Numbered from the stretch's first letter, positions 8,677-18,038 are shown. The stretch: DNA of 33,793 bases from Owenweeksia hongkongensis DSM 17368 (GCA_945865885.1 CAMBEZ010000022.1:1-33793); one strand, 5' to 3'. Notes: a model not told the origin generated them from the sequence alone. Numbers and translations are program-made.

Positions 8677-9292
8677 TGAGGGTAGGTTCAGACAGCGATC
8701 CTACCGCCAAGAATGGGATCGACAAATCCTTGATCAGCGAACCGTACTGCTTCATTACGTCGTGAAATAGTGCTTCGTTGGAAGCCTTTACCTCAAAGAC
8801 CGGAACGTCAACGCCGTTCCGATCAATTTTATCTGCGGCCAACTCAAACGCCACTTGATTGGAAAAGGGTATAAAACGCAAGTCCTCCGGATTGAAGTCT
8901 GCAGGAAATAGATCACCCTTTTGCTGCAATTTCTGAACCACAGGAGCATCGCCAATTTTGCGCAAAACCACGGTATCCTTGTTCATGTCTTGCTGGTAAA
9001 CTTTGTCGTAGTAGGTAAACGACGAGTCTTTGCGCAAGACAATGGGCACCTTGTCGTTGGTGACAAAGTCAATCAACTTATCGAGGTCGCCTTGGTATTC
9101 TCCGTACTTTTCTTTGTACGCCAATTCCGCCTCGCGAATTTGTTCCAAACGTACCTTCGCTACCTCGTAACGTGTTTCCTTTAAAGCGGCAAATTCAACC
9201 GGTTCGGCAATGATTCGGTACACTTTATAGCTCAATACCAGGGCGGCAACGCCCAAGACAACGCGAACGACAAGAAAAATGCGGGGATTCAT
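8660..9292 (-). CDS. Membrane-anchored protein of unknown function
   Basis: A 210-residue protein with one N-terminal hydrophobic segment (about residues 4-25, IFLVVRVVLGVAALVLSYKV) followed by a charged helix (about 37-65, with RLEQIREAELAYKEKYGEY). The short hydrophobic helix followed by a helical AxxYKxxYGxYxGDLDxL segment resembles pseudopilin or minor-pilin N-termini, but no prepilin peptidase site is evident, so this is only a resemblance. The rest is soluble and probably periplasmic. It heads the minus-strand run with DUF3822 and rsmD, and overlaps DUF3822 by 17 bases. I do not recognise a named family. Confidence 0.75.
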   Translation of the reverse strand: MNPRIFLVVRVVLGVAALVLSYKVYRIIAEPVEFAALKETRYEVAKVRLEQIREAELAYKEKYGEYQGDLDKLIDFVTNDKVPIVLRKDSSFTYYDKVYQQDMNKDTVVLRKIGDAPVVQKLQQKGDLFPADFNPEDLRFIPFSNQVAFELAADKIDRNGVDVPVFEVKASNEALFHDVMKQYGSLIKDLSIPFLAVGSLSEPTLSGNWK

Positions 9293-9314
9293 AGGTAATG
9301 TCTGTTTTGAGCCC

Positions 9315-9322
9315 CGAAATTA
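9315..9322 (-). promoter_or_regulatory. Possible -7 box TAATTTCG for the 9292-7313 run
   Basis: On the minus strand, TAATTTCG matches TAnnTTTG at five of six fixed positions and lies 22 bases before the ATG at 9292. No clear -33 TTG was found at the usual distance. The rest of the 61-base divergent gap shows no comparable box for the plus-strand helicase gene. Confidence 0.3.
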
Positions 9323-9353
9323 CATAAAAAATCAACCCATCCACTCGAAAATC

Positions 9354-10796
9354 ATGAACCTTAACGCACTGGATTCGAAACTTCTTTTGGGATGGCCGTT
9401 TGCGCCTACCGAAGGACAGGTGGAGGCGGTGCAGGCATTGGGTGCATTTTTGGTGGTGGGCAATCTGCGCGCTGTCCTGTTGGTATCCGGTTTCGCAGGA
9501 ACCGGCAAGACCACTTGGTTGCGCACGGTTGCCGCACAATTGCCTTCGTTGGGTTTCCGCACGGTTCTTTTGGCGCCAACCGGTCGGGCGGCTAAAGTCA
9601 TTGCGGAGCGCACGGGTCGTCGTGCCTTCACCATTCACAGAATCATCTACCGCGCCGTACCGCGAGCCAACGGTGGCGTGTCTTTTGCGCTGAGAGAAAA
9701 TCCGCTGGATCGGGCCGTGTTTTTTGTGGACGAGGCGTCCATGCTCTCGGATAAATCCAGCGAAGGTTGGATGGGGACATCTCTTTTGGAAGATTTGCTC
9801 CAATTTGTGCGCTCCGGGAACCGATGTCAGTTGGTTTTGTTGGGGGATACCGCTCAATTGCCTCCGGTTGGGGAGGACCAAAGCCCTGCGCTGGATCCGT
9901 CGGTTTTGAGCGGACGCCACGATTTGGAAGTTCGAGCGGTTCGTTTGACGGAAGTGGTTCGCCAGGCGCAAGAGTCTACCGTTTTGGCCAATGCAACGCA
10001 ATTGCGCAGTGCCCTTGAGGCACGCCGAGTTCGGTTTCCCAAACTCCAAGTTGGGCCTGATTTTTTGCGACTGGAAGACAGTAATTCCGTTTTGGATGCG
10101 TTGGAACGTGAGTTTTTGAGCCGCCCGGATCAGTCAACCTTCATCACCAAGGGAAACAAACGAGCGGTTCTGTACAACCGGCAAATTCGTGCGCGCATTT
10201 TTGGTTTGGACGAGCGCTTGAATACCGGCGATCGGGTCATGGTGGTCAAGAACAACTACCACTGGCTGGAGGCACAGCATCCTGCGGGCTTTTTGGCCAA
10301 CGGGGATCAATTGGAAATCATCCGACTGGTGGAACACGAAGAGCGCTACGGTTTATCTTTTGCACAGGCATCCTTGCGGTGGCTGGATCGGCCCGACGAC
10401 CCACCCGTTGAGGCCAAAGTGGTTCTGGATGCCTTGGACAGCGAAGGCCCAGCATTGTCCCAAGAGCAGTTAACCGGATTGCTGCAGGGGGTTCAGGCGG
10501 AGTACGCGAATTTGCCAACAGTACGGCTCCAAAGGGCGGCGCGCGACCGGGATCCTTATTGGAACGCCCTTCAATTGAAGTTTGCGTATGCCTTAACGTG
10601 CCACAAGGCCCAAGGCGGTCAGTGGGAAGCCGTCTTTGTGGAGCAACCGTACGAGGCGGAGGGGTACGACCAACGGTCCTATTTGCGCTGGCTGTACACG
10701 GCGATTACGCGGGCCGCGCAAAAGGTCTATCTCGTTGGTTTTTCACCGGAGTCGGTAACGGGTGGCGGCGCTGAAACGGATGGTAATTTCGGTTGA
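9354..10796 (+). CDS. RecD-like superfamily 1 DNA helicase (AAA ATPase)
   Basis: A 480-residue helicase-like ATPase. Visible motifs are Walker A GFAGTGKTT (46-54), Walker B VDEASM (125-130), motif III GDTAQLPPVG (164-173), LTEVVRQ (motif IV region), and C-terminal TCHKAQGGQWEAVFVEQ and RWLYTAITRA (motifs V-VI, UvrD-C2 type). These mark the RecD/Pif1-like SF1B group, often annotated in Bacteroidota as ATP-dependent RecD-like DNA helicase; a role in recombination or repair is inferred. The ORF extends to 9279, but the ATG at 9354 begins the recognisable protein. No RecB or RecC gene is adjacent, so it is probably a stand-alone helicase. Confidence 0.9.
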   Translation: MNLNALDSKLLLGWPFAPTEGQVEAVQALGAFLVVGNLRAVLLVSGFAGTGKTTWLRTVAAQLPSLGFRTVLLAPTGRAAKVIAERTGRRAFTIHRIIYRAVPRANGGVSFALRENPLDRAVFFVDEASMLSDKSSEGWMGTSLLEDLLQFVRSGNRCQLVLLGDTAQLPPVGEDQSPALDPSVLSGRHDLEVRAVRLTEVVRQAQESTVLANATQLRSALEARRVRFPKLQVGPDFLRLEDSNSVLDALEREFLSRPDQSTFITKGNKRAVLYNRQIRARIFGLDERLNTGDRVMVVKNNYHWLEAQHPAGFLANGDQLEIIRLVEHEERYGLSFAQASLRWLDRPDDPPVEAKVVLDALDSEGPALSQEQLTGLLQGVQAEYANLPTVRLQRAARDRDPYWNALQLKFAYALTCHKAQGGQWEAVFVEQPYEAEGYDQRSYLRWLYTAITRAAQKVYLVGFSPESVTGGGAETDGNFG

Positions 10797-10839
10797 TTCC
10801 GAAACACCGGTTGTACCTTGGCTCAGGTATTCTCATTCT

Positions 10840-11589
10840 ATGGCACCTACACATTCCCGCCGATACACGCATCTTTTGTTTGACCTGGACCACACTTTGT
10901 GGGATTTCGAGGGCAACAGCCGACGGGTTTTTCGGTACTTGTTTGAAGCGCACATCGCTCCGCTGGATGCACAGTTGGATCCGGCCCGGGCTTTGGATCG
11001 GTACGAAAGCATCAACGCGGAATTGTGGAATGCCCTGCGCCGGGGGGAGCGCACCAAGGAGGAGGTGCGTACGTTGCGGTTTGAGCGCTTGTTGCAGGAG
11101 GCATTGCCGCACGTTCGGCAGCAACAACGCAAGGAGTTGTCAACGTTCTTGGAGGTTGATTTTGTGCAGCGCACGCCGCGGGAAACCGGATTGATGCCGG
11201 GCGCTTTGCAGGCCGTACAATCGGTGAGTAGCCACTATTCCTTACACATCATCACCAACGGATTTCCGGAAAGCCAGCACACTAAAGTGGCATGCAGCGG
11301 ATTGGCTCCCTACTTTGAAACCGTTACCACTTCCGAGGAAGTAGGAGCGTACAAACCCGCGCCCGAAGTTTTTGCAGCCGCTTTGGCCAAGGCCGGCGCG
11401 GAACCTGAGAAAACTTTGGTGTTGGGAGACGGATGGGAAGCCGACATTTTGGGCGCAGCCGCATTTGGAATAGATCAAGTCTACTACAACCCAGGGAAAT
11501 TGAACGTGCCCGCCGGTCACGTGCCTACGGCGGTCCTCCACCACTGGGACGATTTAGCCCATTTCCTGGCGGAGATCGCCCCGGATTGA
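10840..11589 (+). CDS. yjjG: HAD hydrolase, YjjG-type nucleotidase
   Basis: A 249-residue haloacid dehalogenase-superfamily phosphatase. The catalytic pair is D15/D17 in LLFDLDHTLWDF, motif II is IITNGF (about 137-142), motif III is the lysine of AYKPAPEVF, and motif IV is LGDGWEADILGA. The YjjG subfamily dephosphorylates pyrimidine nucleoside monophosphates, including damaged or non-canonical ones; the subfamily call rests on the HTLWDF motif and length. The ORF opens at 10762 inside the helicase frame overlap, but the ATG at 10840 fits the family start. It follows the helicase by 43 bases and could be co-transcribed. Confidence 0.85.
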   Translation: MAPTHSRRYTHLLFDLDHTLWDFEGNSRRVFRYLFEAHIAPLDAQLDPARALDRYESINAELWNALRRGERTKEEVRTLRFERLLQEALPHVRQQQRKELSTFLEVDFVQRTPRETGLMPGALQAVQSVSSHYSLHIITNGFPESQHTKVACSGLAPYFETVTTSEEVGAYKPAPEVFAAALAKAGAEPEKTLVLGDGWEADILGAAAFGIDQVYYNPGKLNVPAGHVPTAVLHHWDDLAHFLAEIAPD

Positions 11590-11625
11590 ACCGGACGCAG
11601 CTCCCGGCACACCGCCCTTGTGCGT

Positions 11626-11633
11626 TATCTTTG
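11626..11633 (+). promoter_or_regulatory. -7 box TATCTTTG immediately before icmF
   Basis: A perfect TAnnTTTG box ends four bases (GAGT) before the icmF ATG at 11638. With usual -7 to start-site distances, transcription would begin at or next to the A of ATG, giving a leaderless mRNA. No -33 TTG at 17-23 bases was found. Confidence 0.6.
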
Positions 11634-11637
11634 GAGT

Positions 11638-14600
11638 ATGGAAAACCCATTGCCCTACCAAGCTCAGAACAAAATTCGCATCGTTACTGCCGCTTCCTTG
11701 TTTGATGGGCACGACGCCTCCATCAACATCATGCGCCGCATTTTGCAAGCGTCCGGTGCCGAAGTTATTCACTTGGGCCACGACCGCAGCGTGGAAGAGG
11801 TGGTCAACACCGCCATTCAGGAAGACGCCAACGCCATTGCCATGACCTCTTACCAAGGCGGTCACAACGAATATTTTAAATACATGTACGACCTGCTCCA
11901 GGAAAAAGGAGCGGGCCACATACGCATTTTTGGCGGCGGAGGCGGCACCATTTTGCCCACCGAAATTGCCGATTTACAGGATTACGGAATTGCGCGCATT
12001 TACCACCCGGACGATGGTCGTTCCATGGGTCTTCAGGGCATGATCAACGATTTACTGGCTAAGTCTGACTTCCCCTTGGGCGAGCGTCTGACCGATGAAA
12101 TGGATCGGCTTTCTCCCGAGCATCCCGGAGCCCTGGCGCGCTTGATTTCGTGCGCAGAAAACTACGGTGACGTTTATGCGTCCGTTCGGGAGCAAATTGC
12201 GAAAAAGGCCAAAGCCTGCAACGCCCCGGTTTTGGGAATTACCGGCACCGGTGGCTCTGGAAAATCCTCTTTGGTGGACGAGTTGGTGCGCCGGTTTACG
12301 GTGGATTTCCCGGAGAAAAAATTGGCCGTCATCAGCGTGGATCCGTCCAAGCGAAAGACCGGGGGAGCGCTCTTGGGAGATCGCATCCGCATGAACGCCA
12401 TCAAGCACCCGAACGTATACATGCGCTCGCTGGCAACCCGGCAGAGCAACTTGGCGCTGAGCCGTCACGTGGCAGAAGCCGTCCAAATTGTTCAGGCGGC
12501 TGGGTTTGACTTGGTGGTTCTGGAAACCAGCGGAATCGGCCAATCCGACACGGAAATTCTGGAGCACAGCACCACTTCGCTGTACGTCATGACCCCGGAA
12601 TACGGGGCCGCTACGCAGCTGGAGAAGATCGACATGCTCGATTTTGCCGACTTGATTGCGCTCAATAAGTTCGACAAACGCGGTGCATTGGATGCGCTGC
12701 GCGACGTGAAAAAACAGGTGCAACGGAACCACAACCGCTGGGACGACTCGTTGGAGGACATGCCGGTGTACGGAACCATGGCGAGCCAATTCAACGATCC
12801 CGGAACCAACCGCTTGTACATTGCGGTGATGCAGGCGATTGCAGACAAGTCGGGTCGTGCTGAGTTGGCGTCCAGCTTTGCCTTATCGGACGAACTGTCC
12901 GAGAAAATCTACGTCATTCCTCCGCACCGTACCCGGTATCTTTCCGAGATTTCGGAAAACAACCGTGCGTACGACCACTGGGTAGCGGAGCAGGCCCGCG
13001 TGGCAGATCAGCTGTATGCACTCAGCGGAACTTTGGAGGTGCTCCGCTCCTCCAAGGTAGAAGACGCGGACCGGCTCGTCAAAGGCGTTCAAGAAGAAAT
13101 GGAACGCCGCAAACGCGATTTGGACCCCCACCTCTGGGATGCGCTTCAGGCGTGGCCGCAGGTGCGCGAGAAGTACAAGGCAGACGAATACACCTACCAC
13201 GTCCGCGGCAAAGCCATCCAGGTGCCCACGCACACCGTCTCGTTGGCGCAGCAACGCATTCCTCGGGTGGTTACACCGTCGTTCAAGGCATGGGGCGATT
13301 TGTTGAAGTGGATGCTTCAAGAAAACGTACCGGGTGAATTTCCCTACACCGCGGGTATTTACCCCTTCAAGCGCGACGGCGAGGATCCAACGCGCATGTT
13401 TGCGGGCGAAGGTGGCCCGGAGCGAACCAACAAGCGGTTCCACTACGTTTCGTTGGGACTGCCGGCCAAGCGACTCTCCACTGCGTTTGACTCCGTAACC
13501 CTGTACGGCAACGACCCTGGACGTCGTCCGGACATCTACGGTAAAATTGGCAACGCGGGCGTGAGCATTTGTTGCTTGGACGACGCCAAAAAACTGTACA
13601 GCGGATTTGATTTATGCAATCCGTCCACGTCCGTTTCCATGACCATCAACGGCCCGGCACCCATGCTGTTGAGTTTCTTCTTGAATGCGGCTGTGGACCA
13701 GACGTGCGAAAAGTACATTCGTGCGGAAGGGCTGGAAGCCCAGGTGGAACGCGTGCTGAAGTCCAAATACAACGACCGGGGCTTGGAACGCCCCTGCTAC
13801 CAAGGAACCCTTCCCGAAGGAAACGACGGCCTGGGTTTGCTGCTCTTGGGCGTTACCGGCGATGAGGTTCTACCGGCAGAGGTATACGGACGCTTGAAGG
13901 CGGAGGCACTCTCCACCGTGCGCGGTACGGTTCAGGCGGACATTTTGAAAGAGGATCAGGCCCAAAACACCTGCATTTTCTCCACCGAATTTGCCTTGCG
14001 TTTGATGGGCGACGTTCAGGAGTATTTCATCCGCCACAACGTCCGCAACTTCTACTCGGTTTCCATTTCCGGCTACCACATTGCGGAAGCCGGTGCCAAC
14101 CCCATTACCCAATTGGCGTTTACCCTGGCCAACGGGTTCACCTACGTGGAGTACTACTTGAGCCGCGGCATGGACATCAACGCGTTTGGGCCCAACTTGA
14201 GTTTCTTCTTCAGCAACGGGGTAGACCCGGAGTACGCCGTGATTGGCCGTGTGGCAAGACGAATTTGGGCCAAGGCCCTCAAACGCAAGTACGGTGCAGA
14301 TCCCCGCGCGCAAATGCTGAAGTACCACATCCAAACGTCTGGACGGTCGCTCCACGCGCAAGAAATTGACTTCAACGACATCCGCACCACGCTTCAGGCC
14401 CTGTACGCCATCTACGACAACTGCAATTCCCTCCACACCAACGCCTACGACGAGGCCATCACAACGCCCACGGAAGGAAGTGTGCGTCGGGCCATGGCTA
14501 TTCAGCTCATCATCAACCGCGAGCTGGGTTTGGCCAAGAACGAAAACCCGCTGCAGGGATCGTTCATCATCGACGAATTGACCCAATTGGTGGAAGATGC

Positions 14601-15021
14601 GGTGTTGTTGGAATTTGACCGACTGACGGAGCGCGGAGGCGTTTTGGGCGCCATGGAAACCATGTACCAGCGCGGCAAAATTCAGGAAGAGTCCTTGTAC
14701 TACGAAACCTTAAAGCACACCGGAGAGTACCCCATAATCGGCGTGAATACCTTCCTCAGCAGCACGGGGTCTCCCACGGTGGTTCCGGGCGAGGTCATCC
14801 GCGCCACGGAGGCAGAGAAGGAAGATCAAATTGCCACGGTGGAGACGGTGCAACGGGCAGAGGCCGAGCGCAGCGAGGCCTTGTTGCGCGGAATGCAAGA
14901 TGCTGCCGTGCGCAACCAGAATATTTTTGACGCGTTGATGGAAGCCGGCAAAGTGTGCTCGCTGGGCCAAATGACCCATTCGCTCTTTGGGGTTGGCGGT
15001 CAGTACCGTCGCAACATGTAA
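11638..15021 (+). CDS. icmF: Fused isobutyryl-CoA mutase IcmF
   Basis: A 1127-residue adenosylcobalamin enzyme with the IcmF order: B12-binding domain (about 10-140, with DGHDAS at 23-28; H25 is the lower axial ligand), MeaB/ArgK-like GTPase chaperone (Walker A GTGGSGKS 203-210, ETSGIGQ 296-302, NKFD 343-346) and substrate-binding mutase barrel (about 560-1100). Methylmalonyl-CoA mutases lack the internal GTPase, so this is not MCM. Icm-like active-site context is seen in YPFKR (F577) and in QNTCIF, where MCMs usually carry RNT. It rearranges isobutyryl-CoA to n-butyryl-CoA, or related acyl-CoAs. A GTG at 11620 is open upstream, but the ATG at 11638 is preferred because the -7 box covers the region before it. 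Confidence 0.94.
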   Translation: MENPLPYQAQNKIRIVTAASLFDGHDASINIMRRILQASGAEVIHLGHDRSVEEVVNTAIQEDANAIAMTSYQGGHNEYFKYMYDLLQEKGAGHIRIFGGGGGTILPTEIADLQDYGIARIYHPDDGRSMGLQGMINDLLAKSDFPLGERLTDEMDRLSPEHPGALARLISCAENYGDVYASVREQIAKKAKACNAPVLGITGTGGSGKSSLVDELVRRFTVDFPEKKLAVISVDPSKRKTGGALLGDRIRMNAIKHPNVYMRSLATRQSNLALSRHVAEAVQIVQAAGFDLVVLETSGIGQSDTEILEHSTTSLYVMTPEYGAATQLEKIDMLDFADLIALNKFDKRGALDALRDVKKQVQRNHNRWDDSLEDMPVYGTMASQFNDPGTNRLYIAVMQAIADKSGRAELASSFALSDELSEKIYVIPPHRTRYLSEISENNRAYDHWVAEQARVADQLYALSGTLEVLRSSKVEDADRLVKGVQEEMERRKRDLDPHLWDALQAWPQVREKYKADEYTYHVRGKAIQVPTHTVSLAQQRIPRVVTPSFKAWGDLLKWMLQENVPGEFPYTAGIYPFKRDGEDPTRMFAGEGGPERTNKRFHYVSLGLPAKRLSTAFDSVTLYGNDPGRRPDIYGKIGNAGVSICCLDDAKKLYSGFDLCNPSTSVSMTINGPAPMLLSFFLNAAVDQTCEKYIRAEGLEAQVERVLKSKYNDRGLERPCYQGTLPEGNDGLGLLLLGVTGDEVLPAEVYGRLKAEALSTVRGTVQADILKEDQAQNTCIFSTEFALRLMGDVQEYFIRHNVRNFYSVSISGYHIAEAGANPITQLAFTLANGFTYVEYYLSRGMDINAFGPNLSFFFSNGVDPEYAVIGRVARRIWAKALKRKYGADPRAQMLKYHIQTSGRSLHAQEIDFNDIRTTLQALYAIYDNCNSLHTNAYDEAITTPTEGSVRRAMAIQLIINRELGLAKNENPLQGSFIIDELTQLVEDAVLLEFDRLTERGGVLGAMETMYQRGKIQEESLYYETLKHTGEYPIIGVNTFLSSTGSPTVVPGEVIRATEAEKEDQIATVETVQRAEAERSEALLRGMQDAAVRNQNIFDALMEAGKVCSLGQMTHSLFGVGGQYRRNM

Positions 15022-15041
15022 TCCAGTGAGTCACTAACGAT

Positions 15042-15049
15042 TAATTTCT
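15042..15049 (+). promoter_or_regulatory. Weak -7-like box TAATTTCT before exonuclease III gene
   Basis: It matches four of six fixed -7 positions, but sits in the same register as the better boxes, ending four bases before the ATG at 15054. An 11-base dyad AGTGA-G-TCACT lies just upstream (15025-15035). Read-through from icmF is the alternative. Confidence 0.25.
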
Positions 15050-15053
15050 CATC

Positions 15054-15821
15054 ATGCGCTTTGTTTCGTGGAACGTAAACGGCATCCGAGCCGTCGCTGG
15101 TAAAGGACTTTTGCAGCAATTGAACACCTTGGGTGCAGACGTTATTGGATTGCAAGAAACGAAGGCAACCGAAGAACAGGTGGAGGAGGTGCTTCAGCCC
15201 TTTTTGGCCGACGGTTGGCACTTGGAAGCTTCTTCGGCCGAACGCAAAGGGTACTCCGGGACAGCACTGCTTTCCCGGACTGCTCCGCTCCGGGTCCTTC
15301 GCGATCTGCCCCAAGCAGATCACAACCACGAGGGGCGCTTACTCGCTGCGGAATTTCCCGACTGTTGGGTGGTTATTTCTTATGTGCCCAACAGTGGCGG
15401 AGAATTGGCCCGATTGCCGTACCGAAGCACCTGGGACCGCGATTTAACCTCCTTTTTATCCGATCTGGACCGCGAAAAGCCCGTCTTTTTTGGCGGGGAT
15501 TTAAACGTTGCACACCAACCGATGGACTTAGCTCGGCCCAAAGCGAACTACAACAAGACCCCCGGTTACACCCAAACCGAAATCGACGGGTTCACGAATT
15601 TGTTGAACGCGGGTTTTATGGATTCTTTCCGCCGTTTAAACCCCGATCGTGTGGAGTATTCCTGGTTTAGCTACCGCGGCGGAGCGCGCGAAAACAACAT
15701 CGGCTGGCGCTTGGATTACTGGGTGGTCAGCGAACGCATGGCCCAGCGTTTGGAGGCCTCGCGCATTCATCCGGAGGTCACCGGTTCGGACCACGTCCCG
15801 GTTTCCGTGGATTGGAAGTAG
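15054..15821 (+). CDS. xth: Exodeoxyribonuclease III (AP endonuclease)
   Basis: A 255-residue member of the EEP exonuclease/endonuclease/phosphatase family. It opens with MRFVSWNVNGIRA (the catalytic Asn) and has LQETKA (the metal-binding Glu, about 34-39), GGDLNVAH (the Asp/Asn pair near 147-154), RLDYWVVS and the terminal GSDHVPV (the catalytic His). It cuts at abasic sites and degrades 3' ends in base-excision repair. It lies 32 bases after icmF and converges with the O-antigen ligase gene 31 bases downstream. The ATG at 15054 matches the family start exactly. Confidence 0.96.
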   Translation: MRFVSWNVNGIRAVAGKGLLQQLNTLGADVIGLQETKATEEQVEEVLQPFLADGWHLEASSAERKGYSGTALLSRTAPLRVLRDLPQADHNHEGRLLAAEFPDCWVVISYVPNSGGELARLPYRSTWDRDLTSFLSDLDREKPVFFGGDLNVAHQPMDLARPKANYNKTPGYTQTEIDGFTNLLNAGFMDSFRRLNPDRVEYSWFSYRGGARENNIGWRLDYWVVSERMAQRLEASRIHPEVTGSDHVPVSVDWK

Positions 15822-15852
15822 GTAGGGATTGAAAGAAATCGAGGGAAAGCGT

Positions 15853-17889
15853 TCAGCGCTTGGCCCTGCTTTTTGCCTGATCCCTTAATAACGCTGCGTC
15901 TTTCGCGGCTTCAAACGCGGCAAAACCGGATTCCGGAGTTTCGTAAATGCGGCCTGCAACCGGTACTAAGGGGCGGTAGCGAATGGAGGCCGTTGCCGCT
16001 TGCGCCACCCACCGTTCCACGGCCACTCGGTACCGTGGGTCCTTCCGAACCTCTTGCGTGGTGCCGTTCGTTGAAACCCCAAACGACTCAAAAAGTACGC
16101 GTCCAGCGGAATCCGTCCGATTCAAGTCCAACAAGCACTCGGCCAGCCCCAAACGGGCAGAGCCGAAATCGCGAGACCTTTTCAACGCTTCCAAATAATG
16201 CGGCAGGGCTTCCGCAGGCTTGCTCCGGTACTTGCTCAAGTTTCCCAGCTGATTGTGGCTCAATATATGATTGGGGTGCAGGGCCAGTGCCGTCCGGAAA
16301 TAGGCCTCCGCTTGCGCAAAGGTTGGGTCGTTTGTTTGTTGTGCCTCCACAAAAAGGGCGCCCATCCCCTGGAAATAGGGCAAAGGATTTCCGTAGCGAT
16401 CGATTTCGTTCCACGGGGTAAACGCTGCTGTTGCTGTTCGCAGAATTTCTTCCGCGTTTTGATTCGCGTTGGCAGCCAATACGGCCGCATTTTGCTCGGT
16501 ACCGGTACGTCGCTGTTCCACCACGTACGCAGCAGGAAGAAGCAGGGCCAAGGCTAAAATTCCAGTACCCCATTGAGGCATCCAGGGAAATTTTTTACCG
16601 GGCCCAGAAAGCTGCCCCAAGGCGGCAATGCCCAGGACCCAAGGTATAGAAACGGCTGCCCGTTCCAGAGGGAATTCAAAAAGACTGTAAACGAAAACAC
16701 CGGTCAAAAGCGCAACCAGATAAGCTTTTTCCGTTCCCCGGGGTGCGCGGTAGGCGTAATAAAGTACCAACAGCCAAAGCGCCAAAAACGCACCCAAGCC
16801 GGGCCAGCCAAACTCGCTAGCGATCCACAAAAAATCGTTGTGGGGACGCACTTCAGCCGTAATGCCCTCAGACACCAAGGGGTCCATTCCGTCCAAACCG
16901 TACCCAGGGAAATGAATACCCCACTGTCCGGCACCCACTCCAGTCCACGGGTTTTCCGCCAGCATTTGCCAACTGTGGCCCCAGAAAACCCCGCGAATGC
17001 TTAAGTTCTGAGGGTTGAATACCGCTTTCTGAATCGACGGCTGGAGCAATGCAGCCACCACGACAATCAAAAATACCCCCACCGGCCAAGCGGCGCGCCT
17101 CAGGGTGGCCTTCCAGCTGGTGTTGCTGTTCCACAACCAGAACAACCCGCCCAAAACCAGGCCCAACCAAACGCTCCGAGTGCGCAGAAGGGCCAAAGCC
17201 AAGGCCGCCAAAACGGCGGTAGTACCGGTAAAAATCCGCCAATTGCGTGAAGAGGTAGGGACTTGAATTGCGTAAAGGGCTCCCCAAAAACCCAACAGGA
17301 GGGCAGAGGCCGTAAAGTTCTTGTGCCCCAAAAGGCCCGGTGCCCCATAAGGATCCTTCCAGGCATTCAGTACACCGGCCTCTTTCCAGTCCAGAAAAAC
17401 ACTGCAGGCCAGTACCAAAGCCGTTCCAGCGCCAAACGCAGCCAAGTGAGCATTGGTAATTTTACCTTGAGCAAACAACCGCCCCGCGGCCCACAAGATT
17501 CCGGCATACACAGACAATCTGGCCACGCTGCCCCACCATTCGGAGATGGCGTAGGCGCGCGACAATCCCAGGACCGACAAGGTCACCAGCAGCGTCAGCG
17601 CCAGGGATGCTCCCGCAGCATTCGTACAAGGGGCTGCAGCGCCACGAAAGCTCCACAAAGCACCCACTACCCCAAAAGCCGCACCGGAGAGCAACAAGGG
17701 CCACAGAGACGCGTCTCCCAAGGCCTGGCTGGAGTCCCAGGATGCGGGATAAAGAAACAACATTCCCAAAACCGCTGCAATCCAAACCGAACCATCCCGT
17801 GGGGAGTCGCCGAGGTTAATCCCGGCAGGATCCGCTTGGGGTTGGCGCGTGGGCACCGTTTTTGGACTGGGGAATGACTTTTTGGCCAT
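15853..17889 (-). CDS. O-antigen ligase/polymerase family protein with TPR tail
   Basis: A 678-residue polytopic membrane protein. After about 35 soluble residues come roughly 10-12 hydrophobic segments. The large periplasmic loop carries the Wzy_C/WaaL signature, visible as GVGAGQWGIHFPGYG followed by RPHNDFLWIASEFGWPG; its histidine is the functionally important one in the family. The last 200 residues are soluble and contain TPR-like helices (AEAYFRTALALHPNHILSHNQLG and SKPAEALPHYLEALKR). It either polymerises or ligates a surface polysaccharide to a lipid acceptor; sequence alone does not decide. The ATG at 17889 was chosen over 17925 because a -7-like box lies just upstream. It stands apart from the Wzm/Wzt locus. 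Confidence 0.88.
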   Translation of the reverse strand: MAKKSFPSPKTVPTRQPQADPAGINLGDSPRDGSVWIAAVLGMLFLYPASWDSSQALGDASLWPLLLSGAAFGVVGALWSFRGAAAPCTNAAGASLALTLLVTLSVLGLSRAYAISEWWGSVARLSVYAGILWAAGRLFAQGKITNAHLAAFGAGTALVLACSVFLDWKEAGVLNAWKDPYGAPGLLGHKNFTASALLLGFWGALYAIQVPTSSRNWRIFTGTTAVLAALALALLRTRSVWLGLVLGGLFWLWNSNTSWKATLRRAAWPVGVFLIVVVAALLQPSIQKAVFNPQNLSIRGVFWGHSWQMLAENPWTGVGAGQWGIHFPGYGLDGMDPLVSEGITAEVRPHNDFLWIASEFGWPGLGAFLALWLLVLYYAYRAPRGTEKAYLVALLTGVFVYSLFEFPLERAAVSIPWVLGIAALGQLSGPGKKFPWMPQWGTGILALALLLPAAYVVEQRRTGTEQNAAVLAANANQNAEEILRTATAAFTPWNEIDRYGNPLPYFQGMGALFVEAQQTNDPTFAQAEAYFRTALALHPNHILSHNQLGNLSKYRSKPAEALPHYLEALKRSRDFGSARLGLAECLLDLNRTDSAGRVLFESFGVSTNGTTQEVRKDPRYRVAVERWVAQAATASIRYRPLVPVAGRIYETPESGFAAFEAAKDAALLRDQAKSRAKR

Positions 17890-17894
17890 AAGCC

Positions 17895-17902
17895 CGAAGG
17901 TA
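17895..17902 (-). promoter_or_regulatory. -7-like box TACCTTCG before the O-antigen ligase gene
   Basis: On the minus strand, TACCTTCG has one mismatch to TAnnTTTG and ends five bases before the ATG at 17889, again a spacing that predicts almost no 5' leader. Confidence 0.4.
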
Positions 17903-17984
17903 CAGCGGCTTGGTGCCGTACGCAAGAGTGCGGAGGCGATTTGCGGAAGTGCTCGGAAAGCGTTTCCTGTGCGGGCGTAGGAGG

Positions 17985-18013
17985 CAAAAAAAAGCCGCCC
18001 CGGGGGGCGGCTT
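17985..18013 (-). terminator. Rho-independent terminator after rplI
   Basis: An 8-bp stem (AAGCCGCC at 17992-17999 with GGCGGCTT at 18006-18013) around a GC-rich loop is followed, in minus-strand sense, by a run of U. It lies 25 bases after the rplI stop and ends the S6-S18-L9 operon before the O-antigen ligase gene. Confidence 0.93.
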
Positions 18014-18038
18014 CAAATATTCTATCGGTTCACTTCAA

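Noticed and set aside
9225-10049. A 274-residue minus-strand open frame opposite the helicase
   Set aside because: It overlaps both the helicase and the 5' end of the membrane-protein gene, and has no recognisable features.
12052-12789. A 245-residue minus-strand open frame inside icmF
   Set aside because: It lies opposite the conserved GTPase domain of icmF, has a composition typical of reversed codons and shows no motifs.
15847-15861. Hairpin AAGCG-TTCAG-CGCTT as a terminator between xth and the O-antigen ligase gene
   Set aside because: The stem is only 5 bp, no T run follows on either strand, and it overlaps the minus-strand stop codon.
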